Source: Uranotaenia lowii
Taxonomy: Eukaryota > Arthropoda > Insecta > Diptera > Culicidae
Direction of reading: 5' to 3'
DNA: 64,000 bases
Assembly (NCBI RefSeq): GCF_029784155.1
Contig: NC_073693.1
Coordinates: forward strand, 238,174,250-238,238,249
A model generated the notes under the pieces. That model was given only the letters and a program-made list of their open reading frames with translations, made no database searches and was not told the DNA's origin. Below are positions 1 through 13,400 of this stretch, piece by piece. The position numbers and the translations under genes are program-made. How positions within the stretch are numbered: the stretch's first letter is position 1; every line of letters begins with the position of its first letter.

Positions 1-1215
1 TTTACTAAGAAAAATTTGAACCTTCACAAAAATCAACTTCTAAACGCTTTGGTTTTTCCAGGAAGCGAGCCTTCGAAAAAATAGATATTTCTTAATTTTG
101 AAATTACATTTTACTTACATTTGAACTTTTAAAAAGCAAACCAATTTGAATTCTCAATTTGAAACTCAACTTATAGGTTTTTAAACGTAGAAAAAAGTTT
201 TGAGATATATTAACCTTAGACTTAGTTATTGATGATTATGTGGAAAATCTCATGTTGATCAAAATTACCCCGGTAATAAATGTTACCCCGTTTTTCGGTA
301 CCGTAATCCTGGGTATGATTGATCACTTTTTTCAATATTTTTTGATTATTTTGTGGCATGTTTCATATTTTTAAAACCAGTACTGGACTCCTATAAACGT
401 AAAACATGGTTGCAGAAATTTATTGGACTACTTTAAATTTGATTTAAAAATCGATTTCGTCTCTGTTCATAATTTAATGCTTTGGGGTAACATTGATCAG
501 TCTCTACTTTGACGATTTTATCAAGTTTTCTTGATCATAAAGGATACAAAACACCTTCATAATATTTACAAATGCTAGTTCAATCAATTTTACTTTGCTT
601 TTTAACGTTTTCTTTAAAAAACATTTATAATCGAAAAAAGAACAATTGTGCTGCATACATTTAGGGGCAAAAATTATAACAATTGCTAAATAGTTTAAGC
701 TTCAAAATACAAATAAAATTTTACCTTCAGACATTCTCCTAGGCCCTCGCACTATATCCATTTTAATTTTTTCTTCAAAGTTTACCATTTGATAGGGTTT
801 CAATCCATTTGTCCAATACGGGCTTACTATTAGAAAATGTCCTTATATTTTAAATATTAAAAATTTATCATTAAATGGCAATAAAAATAGCACTATAACT
901 GTACATATACAAAGAAAATAAGTTGTACTTTCACTTTTTACAACTCGTTTGCTCCTCAATGCTTTTGGGTATCATCAGGTGGGCTGTTTGTTTGCGAGCC
1001 TTGGAAAAAGTAGATATTTTAAGATTTTGAAATTACAATTTACTAACAGAAAAAAAATCAAATACAAACCAAATTTTGGCTATTTGGTACTCAATTAATA
1101 TGATTACAAACGTAGAAAACAGTTTTCAAAAATTCAAACATAAGACTGAGTAATTGATGATAATGTAAAAAAAAAATATTGTTGGTCAAAGTTACCCCGT
1201 TTTACGGTAATTGAT
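1..1215. repeat. Two diverged direct copies of one repeat family
   Basis: The stretch at about 55-300 recurs at about 990-1210 in the same orientation. Shared landmarks are a GCGAGCCTT.GAAAAA.TAGATATTT block, an AAACGTAGAAAA block, and an end that reads TTACCCCGTTTT.CGGTA. A GGGGTAACATTGATCAG segment at about 485 and a CCTAGGCCCTCGCACTAT segment at about 740 lie between the copies. Related sequence recurs inverted at 47960-48245. This looks like an old DNA-transposon family. No protein is recognisable. Confidence 0.55.
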
Positions 1216-2392
1216 ATATAGGCACCCAAAATGCTGTTCTCCTGGGTTTTCTAATATACTGCCAAAATATGCAAAATATATTTAATTCAAAATTAGCAAT
1301 CATGTTTGGAGACCTGTTGAATCCTATTTTCAATCTTTTTTTCTAAAGCTTAATTTTTACTTGTTTAAAAGTTTTGTATAGAATAAAGCTCTTCAATCAT
1401 AATTTAAAAAATAATGACATAATTTTTGTGTTTTTTCAGTTATTACTTAAGATCAAATACAAGAAAGAAAATCTTTTTTTGTGATGTTAATATTTTTCAT
1501 AGAATCAAAAAAAAAATTAACGAATATTTAAACAATCTAAATTCAATAATTATTGATGTAAATTTTTTTTTGACCTTGTCAATTCCAAATTTATGATTAA
1601 GGCATTTTCCAGCCTCGGTTTTTCTGATTTTTCAGATTGATTTTATCACTAAATTGAGTCGTTCAGTTTTTTTGCCTTGATTTTTTCTGTAAATATGTAA
1701 ATTAGGTTTGGGGACAACCGTTTGAAGAAGATCGTTGAAAAATACAAAATATCATACAGTTTGTTAAAAAAATCTACAAAAATCAGAACTTACTCTAGAA
1801 AGTTTGGAAAAAGAATGGTTTTTGTAAAGTCCATATTTCATAAGGATTCTAAATTTTTTGTCATGTCTTCAGTCCATTTCAAATACACAATTTAAAAAAA
1901 ACTAAGGCATATCAACTACATTTAATGATTGAAACAAAATGGAATGTCGAAGCAATAAGTGAAAACTTCAAAGTGCGTTGTCTTTTTTATAAATATTGGA
2001 CCCCGGATGAAGTTTTTTCCCAACAAGTTTATCTAACCTTTTAATAATCGTTTTTAAAATCTACAATTTTGCTCATAAAGTCGAACAGAAAATTCAAAGG
2101 GTTCACAATAAATATATTATTTTCGAAACATCCGGAATCATCAGATTCTTGTGTATTAAAGGTTTCCGAAGTAGCAAAAGCAACTTTTTGGTAAGATCGG
2201 AAAAATCCTTTGAAGGATTCTGTGTTTTAATGTGAATTTCAAAACTAGCGAAGGGTGAATTTGTTTACAATTTTAGTGTAGCACCGTGTTTTTGTTGTAA
2301 AAATATTCGCCAAATTTTGCCAAAAGTATTTGAAAAAAAAATTCCTGTGAAAAATCTCTCAAAAATTGTAGAATTTCCTCTAATAAGGATGG
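1216..2392. other. No gene seen
   Basis: AT-rich sequence downstream (transcriptionally) of takeout gene 1. I see no coding region, RNA gene or clear repeat boundary. Confidence 0.5.
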
Positions 2393-2394
2393 TA

Positions 2395-3190
2395 TCGTCA
2401 AACGGGGCATCATGCAACAGCAGAGTTAGATGCAACATTTGCATATCAAAACACTCATTCAATTTTTATTTTAATACTAGTTGCCCCGGTAAACTTCGTT
2501 TTACTTTTAACTTAATAAATCATCAAAAAATGTTTAATGTTTTAAGTTGATTTTGTATGGGAGCCTCCCTTCCATAGAAAAGAATCTAGAAACTATTTCA
2601 CATACAATATCTTTCCCAAAAAAAACTCGGATACCAAATTTCAATTCATTCCGACCGTCCGTTTATACGTGATGGTGTTACAAAGAAAACGCTTCCATTT
2701 TTATATATAAGATAATGTTATAAAGTTATCATTTAATGATAACAAAATATTGAAGACATAGATTCTCACATCGTGAGTTATTTTTTTAAAGTTTTTGTCT
2801 CAAAGAATATTTAAAGAACCGTACAACAGATGTTAATATTTTAACATTTTTCAATGCCGTAAAATACTTCACCCAGTATGACGGATTGGCTTCATGATAT
2901 CACTAACACTCACTAACTCTATATTGCTTTCATTATCCTTTACCAACACTGTTGGTGTAAAAATATTTTTTCGGATAATCAACATTTTTTTAATTTTTTT
3001 TTTGTAATACAGTTACTCTTTGCTGCTAAATCATAGATTCATCTTTTAAATCTCGTTTCCATATGCTGAACTATGATTGTTTTGCACCACGCGTTTGTTA
3101 ATTTCCAAACATTCATTTTTATGATTCCAGCTAGTAGAATTTGTCGCAGTATTATTTATTCCAAATGTATACAACAACCGTATTTTTGAG
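2395..3190 (+). mobile_element. Decayed copy of the TA-flanked CCGTCAAACGGGGC element
   Basis: It begins TA-TCGTCAAACGGGGCATCATG, nearly identical to the left end of the complete copy at 22375-23317. Similarity continues through the CACCCAGTATGACGGAT block (about 2870), the ACTGTTGGTGTAAAAATATTTTT block (about 2948) and the CTCGTTTCCATATG block (about 3053). The right terminus is not recognisable, so the copy is eroded at that side. Confidence 0.6.
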
Positions 3191-3396
3191 CTGTTTTTTT
3201 CATTAGGGAATGAAAAACGAAAATATTGAAATATTTTTTGAAAATCTTCAAATAAAAACAGTGAAAAATAGTAATAATAGAAATAGAAAAAGTTTTTAAA
3301 AAACATACTAAAAATTTATGATTGTTCAACTGATTTATGATGGTTTATGGTTGGATCAACAAAATATCACATTTAAAAGTAAACATAAAGTTAACA

Positions 3397-3552
3397 TAAG
3401 TTTAAACATAACAGGGCAGCGAACTGAATTGACGTCGCGAAATTTCAAGTTATTCTGAACCATTCTTTAGAGCTTTCATTTGAGGGTGGTTCAGAATAAC
3501 ATGAAATTTCGTGACGTCAATTCAGTCCGCTACCCTGTTCTGTTTAAACTAA
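3397..3552. repeat. Short foldback MITE (hairpin)
   Basis: About 70 bp on each side form an almost perfect inverted repeat. The left arm contains ACAGGGCAGCGAACTGAATT and the right arm the complement of ACAGGGTAGCGGACTGAATT. Only a short loop around 3465-3483 separates them. Both arms end in AGTTTAAAC. It would extrude as a hairpin and is most likely a non-autonomous MITE. Confidence 0.75.
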
Positions 3553-4223
3553 GTGAATTCACGTTAAAACATTAAAGAGGCTTTACTTTGTTCATTGTTG
3601 TTAAATCGAGATGCTTTGCACATCAATTTGTGGGTAATAGATTTTTTTCTACAACTCATTTGAAGACACCGATATCCTTTTTTCCATACAGAGAACAGAA
3701 AATTAATGTGCTATGGACTGAATTTAAAAATGGTCAATTCAAGCGTGAATTCACGTCATAAAAGTAATCGATACTAGGTACTGAATTTTATCATTTTTTT
3801 TAATTAGATGACTTCTAGAATGAAAACAGTTCATAAAGACCGGAAAAGCGATTTCACGTCACGGTGGAATGTGTCAAATATGTATAATAGAACCTTAGGA
3901 GTTCTACATCATGGACTAAAGTACATCAACCGCTTTCGGATTGACAGTAAAACAACAGCACGTTTCGATTTCAATATTTATTTACAGCTTAAATTTCGCT
4001 ATCCTAACATTAAGAATAATCATTACTTTAGACATTTCTTCCGAAAACAAAGAAACTACGAAGTTGTACACAGTTGTTCATTAAACTAAAAATACTTAGT
4101 ATTGGCAAAGGAAGAAAAATAAAATAAAAATAAATCACAAAATCCTAGACACATCCAATATTTACAGAGATTGTACGTTCCCATGCGTTTTGTGGTGCAT
4201 TTCAGTGCTTCCGTTTGGAGAGT
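3553..4223. other. No supported gene
   Basis: There is an unrecognised 93-codon ATG-initiated ORF on the plus strand (3808-4089), rich in Arg, Asn, His and Tyr. It has no motif I can name and sits in the 3' flank of takeout gene 1. I treat it as a chance ORF. Confidence 0.4.
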
Positions 4224-4229
4224 TTTATT
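4224..4229 (-). promoter_or_regulatory. Candidate polyadenylation signal of takeout gene 1
   Basis: AATAAA on the minus strand lies 28 nt past the TGA stop of the last exon (TGA at 4257-4259). The spacing suits a short 3' UTR. A second run of overlapping AATAAA motifs lies further downstream near 4120-4133. Confidence 0.5.
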
Positions 4230-4256
4230 TTTTAAAGGTTTTCAATACAGTGTCAA

Positions 4257-4499
4257 TCACTTGATCCACAATTTCAGTGGCAGTTTGTTAAACAGCTCAT
4301 TCCACAGTCCAATGAAGATGTCCGCCAGGCCATGCTCGAGATCTGTTCTTAGTTCGGAGATCACCTCGTTGGCATTTTGATTCAGGAACAGATTCAGCGA
4401 CGCCCCCAGAACTTGGTTGCCTTGGAAGAGGTTGTCCAGATGAATGCGCATTCCACCAACCAGAAAAGTTACTTTCATCTCCTCGATAAAGATTGCGTC
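4257..4499 (-). CDS. Takeout gene 1, exon 4 (C-terminus)
   Basis: A 243-base exon after acceptor CTGTAAAG, encoding 80 residues and a TGA stop. It contains the JHBP C-terminal block with VTFLVGGMRIHLDNLFQGN and the terminal LWNELFNKLPLKLW. Intron 3 is only 214 bp, in contrast to the transposon-filled introns upstream. Confidence 0.92.
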   Translation of the reverse strand, partial: DAIFIEEMKVTFLVGGMRIHLDNLFQGNQVLGASLNLFLNQNANEVISELRTDLEHGLADIFIGLWNELFNKLPLKLWIK

Positions 4500-7400
4500 C
4501 TTTACAGAAAATGAAAGAAAAAGAGAAAAACAAGGGAAGAGAATGTTAAGAGTCAGCAGGTTGTCGAGGAAGCTAGGAAGTTTCGCCCGGGAGTAATGTG
4601 GCAGGTAATTGAACGCAAGGAAAACTACATTCTTGAGCGTTCCCTTTCGTTCAAAGTCTAGCCGGTTCAACGAATTGTATCGCTACAATTAAACAAAAAA
4701 AAAGAAGTACTACCTCAGGCAAAGGACGCACGCCGATCTTGGTGGTGACAGTTGTTTTGACGTCTTTGAGCACCATCGTTACGTCACCGTCGCCGACGAG
4801 AGGGAGCAGCAAAACGTTTCCCTTCAGATTGTAGGCTGCATCGATTTTCAGCTTCGGAATCTCCAGATCGAAACTCAGGGCGTTGGTTTTAAAATCCAAA
4901 TGGGCTCGCTTAACGGTTGTATTGGAGGGCCCCTTGATGTTGAGCTTCTTGAAACCACCACTCAGCGTTAGAGCGCCGGAACCCCGGGATACCTGGACCG
5001 ATTCGATGCGTAGCGGGTCAAACGATTGGACACCGATTTCCGGGATTCCTAGAAAAATCGTATAAAACTTATTAATTTGAACACAAAATAACTTTGTATA
5101 AACAACTACATCGACCATCAATGCTGTAGTTTAGGGTACATATAAGATAATAGAAATAAAAATTTGAACAACGGATCGAATTTATTCGAAATGTATTGGA
5201 AGCTAGATTTTTCATGTCTTTATTATAAAGGGTTTTAGTTCCTACATAGAAACTCAATATAACTTTTTTGTAAAATGGTCAACCATACAATTTTTTAGCG
5301 GCCCGCCACACTCTTCCACATAAAGAAACTCGTATGAACCTTCTTATAATAGACTGCTTTCAGCATGTTTGACAGCAAAAAGGAAAAATGCAAAACATGA
5401 TCAATATTTACTCATGCTGAGAAATATAAAAAAAAATCTAAAAAAGTGCGAGGAGACATGACGTTACAAATACTTTATTACAACAGGAATCTCAGTGAAG
5501 ATATATGTACATAATCCCTTTTAACGCTCGTCGTCACGGATTCCGTATATGATTGACAGTTGTTTATCCCGGCTGGCCCTGTCACATACAAAACATTCCA
5601 AAGTCGCCAGATCTGGCGTCTCATATCTATCCAACTACATATATGGAGACAATAAAGTTCCCGTACTTTTATTAAAATGCTTCAAAACCGTAACTATGCT
5701 CAAAAATAACCACCTGAACCACCTCAATAACAAGGAACATTCTATACCGTCAACTGGGGCAACATGCAACACTTTTCAATTTCAAAGGCTTCTCAAATAC
5801 TTATGTTCACAGTTAATCATACCCCTTATGCATCGAAAGTTTTAAGGTTGATGGTACATCAAATTGGCGTCGTCAGAAAAATTATTGGTTTGTTTAGTTA
5901 TTTATAATTGTCTTAGCACAGGGGTGAGCAATCTTTTCAACCAACGGGCCATTTGAAATTTGAAACCTTGTCGGCGGGCCGCACTTAATGATTTTTTTTT
6001 TATAATTAGCAGAGCTTCACGTCAATTGTATAACAACGAATTTATTTCTGAAAAAGATAATTCACGTATTTAAAAACAGGAATTCAAAATGACTTTTTAA
6101 ATACCCGGTATTGAAAAGGTACATCACTACAACTTTGACATTTTAAAATTCTCTTAATTGTTTAGTAGTAGATACTTTTTAGCAAACATTCGTTCTTACA
6201 ACATTATTTTTAAAACCAATGGTACTATTTGTTATCCGTTCCATTTAAAAATCTTCTGGAGCTTACACACTAAGGTTGCAATTATTCCGCTCGGGACCAT
6301 GATCGTCTGAATTACAGGAAAACAGCTCAAAATGACACTTGAACTGTAAAAAAACAAGAGTTTTCCTGGGCCATGGGAAGATAGCTAATCGAATCTCGTG
6401 ATAATTACGTGATCCTGAAATTCGTAGGAATTCTCTTTCGAGTGTTCAGGAAGTCGATCAAATGCAGGAAAGAAATCTCCTGTGTCACGTGACGTTTTAG
6501 GAATGACAGTTGTGTTTTCAGATTCATTATTATTCAATTTTTTCGGTCATCGTTTTTACCGCGAAACATTTTAACTCGTCGTTTCTTTACCATTTACCGT
6601 TGGTTGTGATTACTTGGTGGTCGGTACTCGCGCAGAACATTCGGCCGAAAGTAAAATGGCAGTTGCGAAGAACGGAGCAACGTGCAACCGCGGGACCATG
6701 TTCCAGCGTAGTATTGTATCAGCTGCGGTGCTGATTCGGACGCAAGATGCTTTTCCCCCGTGTGGGATCTTGGGCCATCGCCCCGGAACGCAAGGCTTTA
6801 CCTGCCAGATTACCACGGCGGTTCTGTGGGGAGTACCATCCGGCGCCTGTGTGTTGTGTTGCGTTAATGAACATGTGTTCACATTGAAATAAAAGTTTTA
6901 AAAAAATGTGACAAACATTTCAAAATAAATTTCATTTTTTCTGGCAAACAATTGTGTATGTTTTTTCTAATAGTGCATTGGGATTGATTTTAATACTAAA
7001 ATGAAAAAATAGCGGGGGAAAAGATACCTAAATTCACTAAAAAACTCGGGAGAAAGCCTTTTCGAATTCACAGGAAAATTTCAATAGCCCTGCAAAGTAC
7101 AGGAAAACACGGATTCGAACCTACAGGTCATGTTGACAGTTGTTTTCCTGAGCACTTTTTCTGTCCCGAGATTTGTCCTGTAATTTCAGCTGTTGAAAAT
7201 ACAGGACAAAATCCTCCCGATCACAGGAGAAAAGATTAAGTGTGTACCACAGTGATAACTAACAGTGTTAAAAAATATATATTCAAAGAAAACGCAGTCT
7301 TATTAGCGTTTGTCGTTGAATCGCTAATTTATTTTCTGTTATTCTTTTCCACAAGTAAAACTTGTCTATAGATTTTTTTCCTACAAACGGTGAAAACCCT

Positions 7401-10400
7401 GTTTTTTTTAAATTGAAGTTCTGAATTGGATCATATCATTGCATTGAGATGTTGAGGAAGGTTGTCGAACTAACAGAAAAATGTTCAATTTCCCATATTT
7501 TTAAACAAATATCTTCAAAACTACATTCTTGATTCTAGATTTTTTATCCATATTTTTTTTTAATTTTAAATCTTATTTAGATATCATTGGGATATGATTT
7601 CTAAAGATTTAATATGACTTCGGCAATGTGGAATGCGAATTATATGTGAAATAACTCAATTTATCAATGTTTGATGTAAATTTCCAATAGAATTTTTGAA
7701 AAGGCATCACAGATAAACCTCAAAGACCTTTTGGGTCGAATAACAGAATTTCAGATATCTTTTGTTTTCACCAACTAACAACTAATAATTTTTGTCGGTA
7801 ACTTTAATGCCGGCTGATTCATGTTGATAAAAAAATCTCAAATCGTTCACCCAGGCTTTATTTAATAAACTTTCTCAATTTATGTCAATATTCAGAAATA
7901 AAAAAATAATTAACAAAGTTTTGGTTTAAATTTTTTTGTAAGTATTTGAAGCCTTTTTGCCGAATTGGATAAAACATATTTTATAAAAGTTATCTGCTGA
8001 GCATGTTTTTTCACAAATAACTTTATTTTTGCTTGAATAAAAAATAACGACTTCATTAACGCACTTCGAAATTCCTTTGATCATGAGTAGCTTCCGATAT
8101 TCGGCTGCTCTTTCGGCTCATTTGAATGGATTTTGCTATTCAAAATGTTAGGAGAAAAATTATTAAGAAAAATGTATTTTCAATAAAAAAAAATTCCAAT
8201 ATTGAGTTACGTTATAAACGATATTGCATTTATGCCTTTGAACAAAACATAATAAATGTTTAAAATGCCAATAAAAAGATCACAACCTGATGATTGTGGG
8301 GCCAATGCAGATAAGTTGAGGATGCCAGATTTTTTTCAGCACGTATCTGGGCCGGACAAACGGGGCTATTTTTATAAAATCCTAGCACTATCCGGGCTTT
8401 TCATTTCTAAATAGACGACCAAAAATCCGGGCAATATCTGGGCAAATTTTGCCAAAACCCAAAAAATACTCAACAATAATCAAGATAAAAGAAATTGAAA
8501 TAATTTTTTTTCATCAAAACTTATAAACGGATTTTAAATCGTATTTTAAGCTTCGAAAAAACCTTTCATGATTATTCTTACAAACGCTGTTAAAAAAATT
8601 TGTTCTGGTGGCTAAATATAATATAATAATAATTTAACAACACAATTAACCCTTCATTTCATGATTTTTTATTTTTCCTTAAAAATCATTTTTTACAGTT
8701 GGAAATGATGAGTACATCAAGAAAAAAAATTGAAATAAAATACGATTTTTCACTTTTTCCATACATTAATTGTTGCAAATTTGTTACTTTATGAAACGAA
8801 GGGTTAAAATTTTTTTATTTGCCAAATAAAGTGAAAATATCCGGGTATTTTTCAATGAAATCCAGGCAACTGGGCAGGGCTGAACTGTTCCCAAACATTG
8901 TATCGAATATCCAGGCAAACCCGGATAAAACCGGGCAATCTGACAACCTTAAGATAAGTGCATATTTGATTAAGTCATATAAATTTTCCTAACAATGCAT
9001 TGTTGAGAAAAGTTAATGCATTTGAATTTGAAAAAAGCTTCGCGGGCCGCGCTTTGCTCACCCCTGTCTTAGCACATGCGATTTTAACCGTCCTCAGAAA
9101 ATGGGGTGACTTGCCAAAAAATTTGTTTTTAATGAAAAATATCATGAAAATGTATGAAAGTTTATAGTTATATAAACAAATTTTCACATTTTTTCTGCAA
9201 ATAAGGATGCTGCATTAGACCGCTAATACTTTTTGCTCCCATATGTTTTTTCGATAACTTTTGGGTCACCAAGCATCAGTGTAGAATTTGAGATGATTTG
9301 GTTGATTGAGTTAGCGCAACGCGTTTCAATTTTGTATGGAAATTTGTATGGAAGAAGAAATTTTTGCACATTAGGGTAAGTGAGCCTTAACTTGGTATGC
9401 TCCTTTTCTTGGCATGCCAAAATGCATTTTGGTAATTTACATGTCAAACATACGCCTAAAAATAAAAAAATATTCAAAGATAAAAGAATATCGGATATGT
9501 CAACATTCTGCATAGCATTTGTCCACAATTGAATCCAAATAACTGCGTAGTAATTTTTTACGCATAACAAACTGCAATTAAAACTATGATCTTCGGAAAA
9601 AAATCTAAAATGAACCTACCTTGCTAGTGCATCAGCCATCTTTGAATTGATTTTAAAAAGACACTTCCTAAATCAACCAGAAAATTCAAAAAAGCTTGAA
9701 TGAAATGAAGTCGGTCTTTGATTCTTGGTTTTGACTATTCTCAAGCTTCAATAATTGCAAACATGACAAGCAGCTAAGAATTCCATGAAAAAAGTTACAA
9801 CCATTTCAAAATAAAAAATCTATATCCGTTGAAAAGTGGCAGAATTTGCTTGCTAGAGCTGTTAATAATTCTAATAAAAAAATTTTTTGCAAAGATTAAA
9901 TAAATCAATAAATTTCCTGGCTTTACAATGCAGTTTCAGAATCAATTTCCTTTGAAGAAATATGTAAAACCATTTCTTCCTTAGACAGCACTAAAGGGCC
10001 CGGGCCTGATGGAATTCCTCCACTTCTTTTAAAAAATCTAGTAAATGAACTGAGTATGCCATTGTTTCTTCTATTTAACTCTTCATTGAAATCAGGTGTT
10101 TTTCCTCAAGTATGGAAAGAATCATTTCTTGTACCCATATTCAAGTCAGGAAAAAAATCTGACATAAACAATTACAGGGGCATAGCCATTTTATCGTGCA
10201 TACCAAAACTTTTCGAAGCTATAGTGAATGCAAAAATATATAACCAAATTAAAACACTCATTACTGAAAAGCAACATGGATTTGTTAAAGGAAGATCTAC
10301 AGCCACTAATTTACTCGAGTTTGTTACCTATAATATTAGCTGTATGGATCGCGGTAATTCTGTACAGGCTTTATACACGGACTTCAGTAAAGCTTTTGAC

Positions 10401-13400
10401 AGAATTGACATCCCCATGTTAATTTTTAAATTAAATAAACAGGGTTTCAGTTCACACCTACTGAAATGGATAAGGTCCTATTTAACGAACCGCTCACAAG
10501 TTGTTAGATTTAATGGTTCACTTTCAAAAAGTATCTCCGTTACTTCTGGTGTGCCTCAAGGCCCCCATCTCGGCCCCTTATTATTTATTTTATACGTAAA
10601 TGATATAACTTGTCTTCTCAAGCAGTCAAATGTGCTAATTTATGCTGATGATATGAAACTTTATATGAAAGTGAATAGCGAAGAAGACTTTAGAATCTTT
10701 CAAAACGAAGTTAATGTATTTAACAAATGGTGCATTAAAAGTCTGCTCAAACTTAACGTGGCAAAATGTTCAAATATTGTATTTACCAGAAGAAAATGTC
10801 AGTCATATGAAATTGTCAAATTGGGAGATGATCCTGTCGAGAGAGTCAACAAGATTAGAGACCTTGGAGTTATATTGGACTCAAAACTTACCTTTGTAGA
10901 TCACTATAACTCAATAATCCAGAAATCAAACGGTATGTTAGCATTTATAAAACGTTTCAGTTATAATTTTAAAGACCCATACACAATAAAAACATTGTAC
11001 ACAGCTTATGTTAGATCTATTCTTGAGTATTGTAGCGTTGTGTGGTCGCCTTTTCAAATTTTACATAAAAACCGTTTGGAATCAGTCCAGAAACAATTTG
11101 TTCTATTCGCTTTACGAAATTTAGGATGGTCTCAGAACCAATTACCTAGCTATGAATCACGTTGCCTGCTTATAAACATGGAAACATTAAGTGTAAGAAG
11201 AGAGTTTGCTGCAATCTGTTTTGTAAACGACATAATTAATCAGCGCGTTCAGTCTGCTTATCTACTAAATCAATTAAACTTTTATTGTCCTTGCCGTCAT
11301 TTAAGAACAAGAAATCTTTTCATTATAACCTCTACTCGAACTGATTATGGAAAATATAGTCCTGTTAATTGTTTAATGTATAGTTATAATAAACATTATG
11401 AGAATATAGACTTAACTATGTCAAAACAGCAGCTGAAAAAAGGTTTTTACGGTAACAGGCACCGAAGAACCTGACTTTGTAAATGTAAAGAAAAATTATT
11501 ATTATTAAGCTTATTTGAACATTGTAATCTCTAGGTTTAAGTTATTATATATATGTAGCCTACACTGTTTGGCGGAATAAATAAACTAGCTTTAGTAAGA
11601 TTTTTTATTTTCATCCTAAGGTTACACAGCTTTCAAAACGCATAAATTTAAAACGCTTTAAATAAAAAAAAATTTTGAACGAAAAAAAAATTGTTTAACA
11701 TCGAATATCATGTTTGGGGTACAAGTTCAGTTTTTACTTTGTTCACATGAATTTGAGAATCGAGAAATATGTTTTATCCGAAGTTATATTTTCTGAAACT
11801 TACAGTACATTTTTGGAGATTTTTGAATAAAAACTTTTGTTTTCCCATACAAATTTCCATAATAAATTAAAACCCTTTGCGTCAAATAAGGACAGGATTG
11901 ATCGCTTTCAAAATTTAAATTGCTATTTCTGGCAGCAAAAGCTAACAAAAAAGTTATGAGAGGTGTAAAATTTAATCGTTTCAAATTTTCATACAAAGCT
12001 TGCAGCGGTGTTATGCATATTAGACTAGTTCACTTTTCGGCTTTTTTCGCTGATCACAACGCCACTTACAGGGTTTGATCCTCATTCATTTTCAAGTACT
12101 CTGGCCAAATTTGAGCTCATTTAGGTAAGTTTCCAGCGTGCGCTAGGAGTTTTATTGAAAAAAGTCCATTTTTCTGGAAAATTTCCGTAGATGTGTTGTA
12201 GCAAGTTGTTGTTAATTTAAAATGATAATTTTATAGTGCTCGGTGATTGGTATGACAAGCATTCGTATGGACCTGATTTATATAATTGACTAAATCAAAC
12301 CGAAAAAATTTAAAAATTCATAAACTACCAACTATTACAGAAAATTTACTTACAAGTTGAGAGCTTAAAATCAGTAGTAAATAGAAAAAAATGTTTTCGA
12401 TATAAACTTTTCATAAAAAGATAGCCTTATTTATAACCTTTAATTTGATGAACACTTAATGATTGCAAGAGTGCTAGCAAAGTTATTCAAATATCTATGC
12501 AACAAATTTGATTTGATAAAATATTTTTCATTCAAGTTTGCTCCACACCAACTTGTGCACAAGAAAGGATACCCCATGACGGGGCCAGGAGTTAAAAAAA
12601 GCGCGCTTTGATCAAGTTGTAAGCAAGTCCTCTTGATGCCACGTTTTGCAGGTTGCATGATGCTAAAACTTGAATGGAGACAACATTATGATTCAAAGAA
12701 TGTGATGTGAATGTTTGAACATCTTTGCTTGTACTGTTGCGATAATTAAGTGTTATACATCAAATTAAAGGTTAAAAATAAGGCTATCTTTTTATGAAAA
12801 GTTTATATCGAAAATACTTTTTTTCTATTTACTACTGATTTTAAGCTCTTAACTTGTAAGTAAATTTTCTATAAAAGTAGGTAGTTTATGAATTTTTAAT
12901 TTTTTTCGGTTTGATTTAGTCAATTATCTAAATCAGGTCCATACGAATGCTTGTCATACCAATCACCAAGCACTATAAAATTATCATTTTATATTAACAA
13001 CAGCTTGCTAGAACACATCTAAGGAAATTTTCCAGAAAAATGGACTTTTTTCAATAAAACTTTTAGCGCACGCTGGAAACTTACTCAAATGAGTTCAAAT
13101 TCGGCCAGAGTTCTTGAAAATGAATGAGGATCAAACCCTGTAAGTGGCGTTGTGATCAGCGAAAAAAGCCGAAAAGTGAACTAGTCCAATGCATATGCTA
13201 CATTTAAGGGTTAAACAATACTACAAAAATTTCTACAAACTGAAATCATAAAAATAAATATTTGGGTGAATGAAATATCAATGTAGACAACCCCGTGATG
13301 CAATACCATCATATTCCAGCATATGGAAACGAGATTTAAAAGGAATTTTTTTGAATTGCATGTTGTTGTATTTTACTCCAGAGAGGCAACTGAATTATAA

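Larger units (their letters stand above)
5919..9066. mobile_element. hAT-type DNA element, non-autonomous (3.1 kb)
   Basis: Terminal inverted repeats CAGGGGTGAGCAA and TTTGCTCACCCCTG are flanked by a perfect 8-bp duplication, TCTTAGCA (5911-5918 and 9067-9074). An 8-bp duplication with CAG...CTG ends is typical of the hAT superfamily. Subterminal GCGGGCCGC blocks occur at both ends. No transposase ORF is visible, so it depends on an enzyme encoded elsewhere. It interrupts the older TA-flanked element and itself carries two nested repeats. Confidence 0.85.
5747..9250 (+). mobile_element. TA-flanked CCGTCAACTGGGGC element split by a hAT insertion
   Basis: TA-CCGTCAACTGGGGCAACATG at 5745 matches the right terminus of the complete element at 22375-23317, read from the opposite strand. 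Similarity continues to 5918, stops at the hAT element, and resumes at 9067 with CATGCGATTTTAACC and the AAAATGGGGT.ACTTGC block, up to about 9250. The outer end is lost. Confidence 0.65.

Noticed and set aside
3808..4089. 93-codon ORF as a host gene
   Set aside because: No motif, no neighbours in the same frame and no evidence of splice signals. It is compatible with chance.
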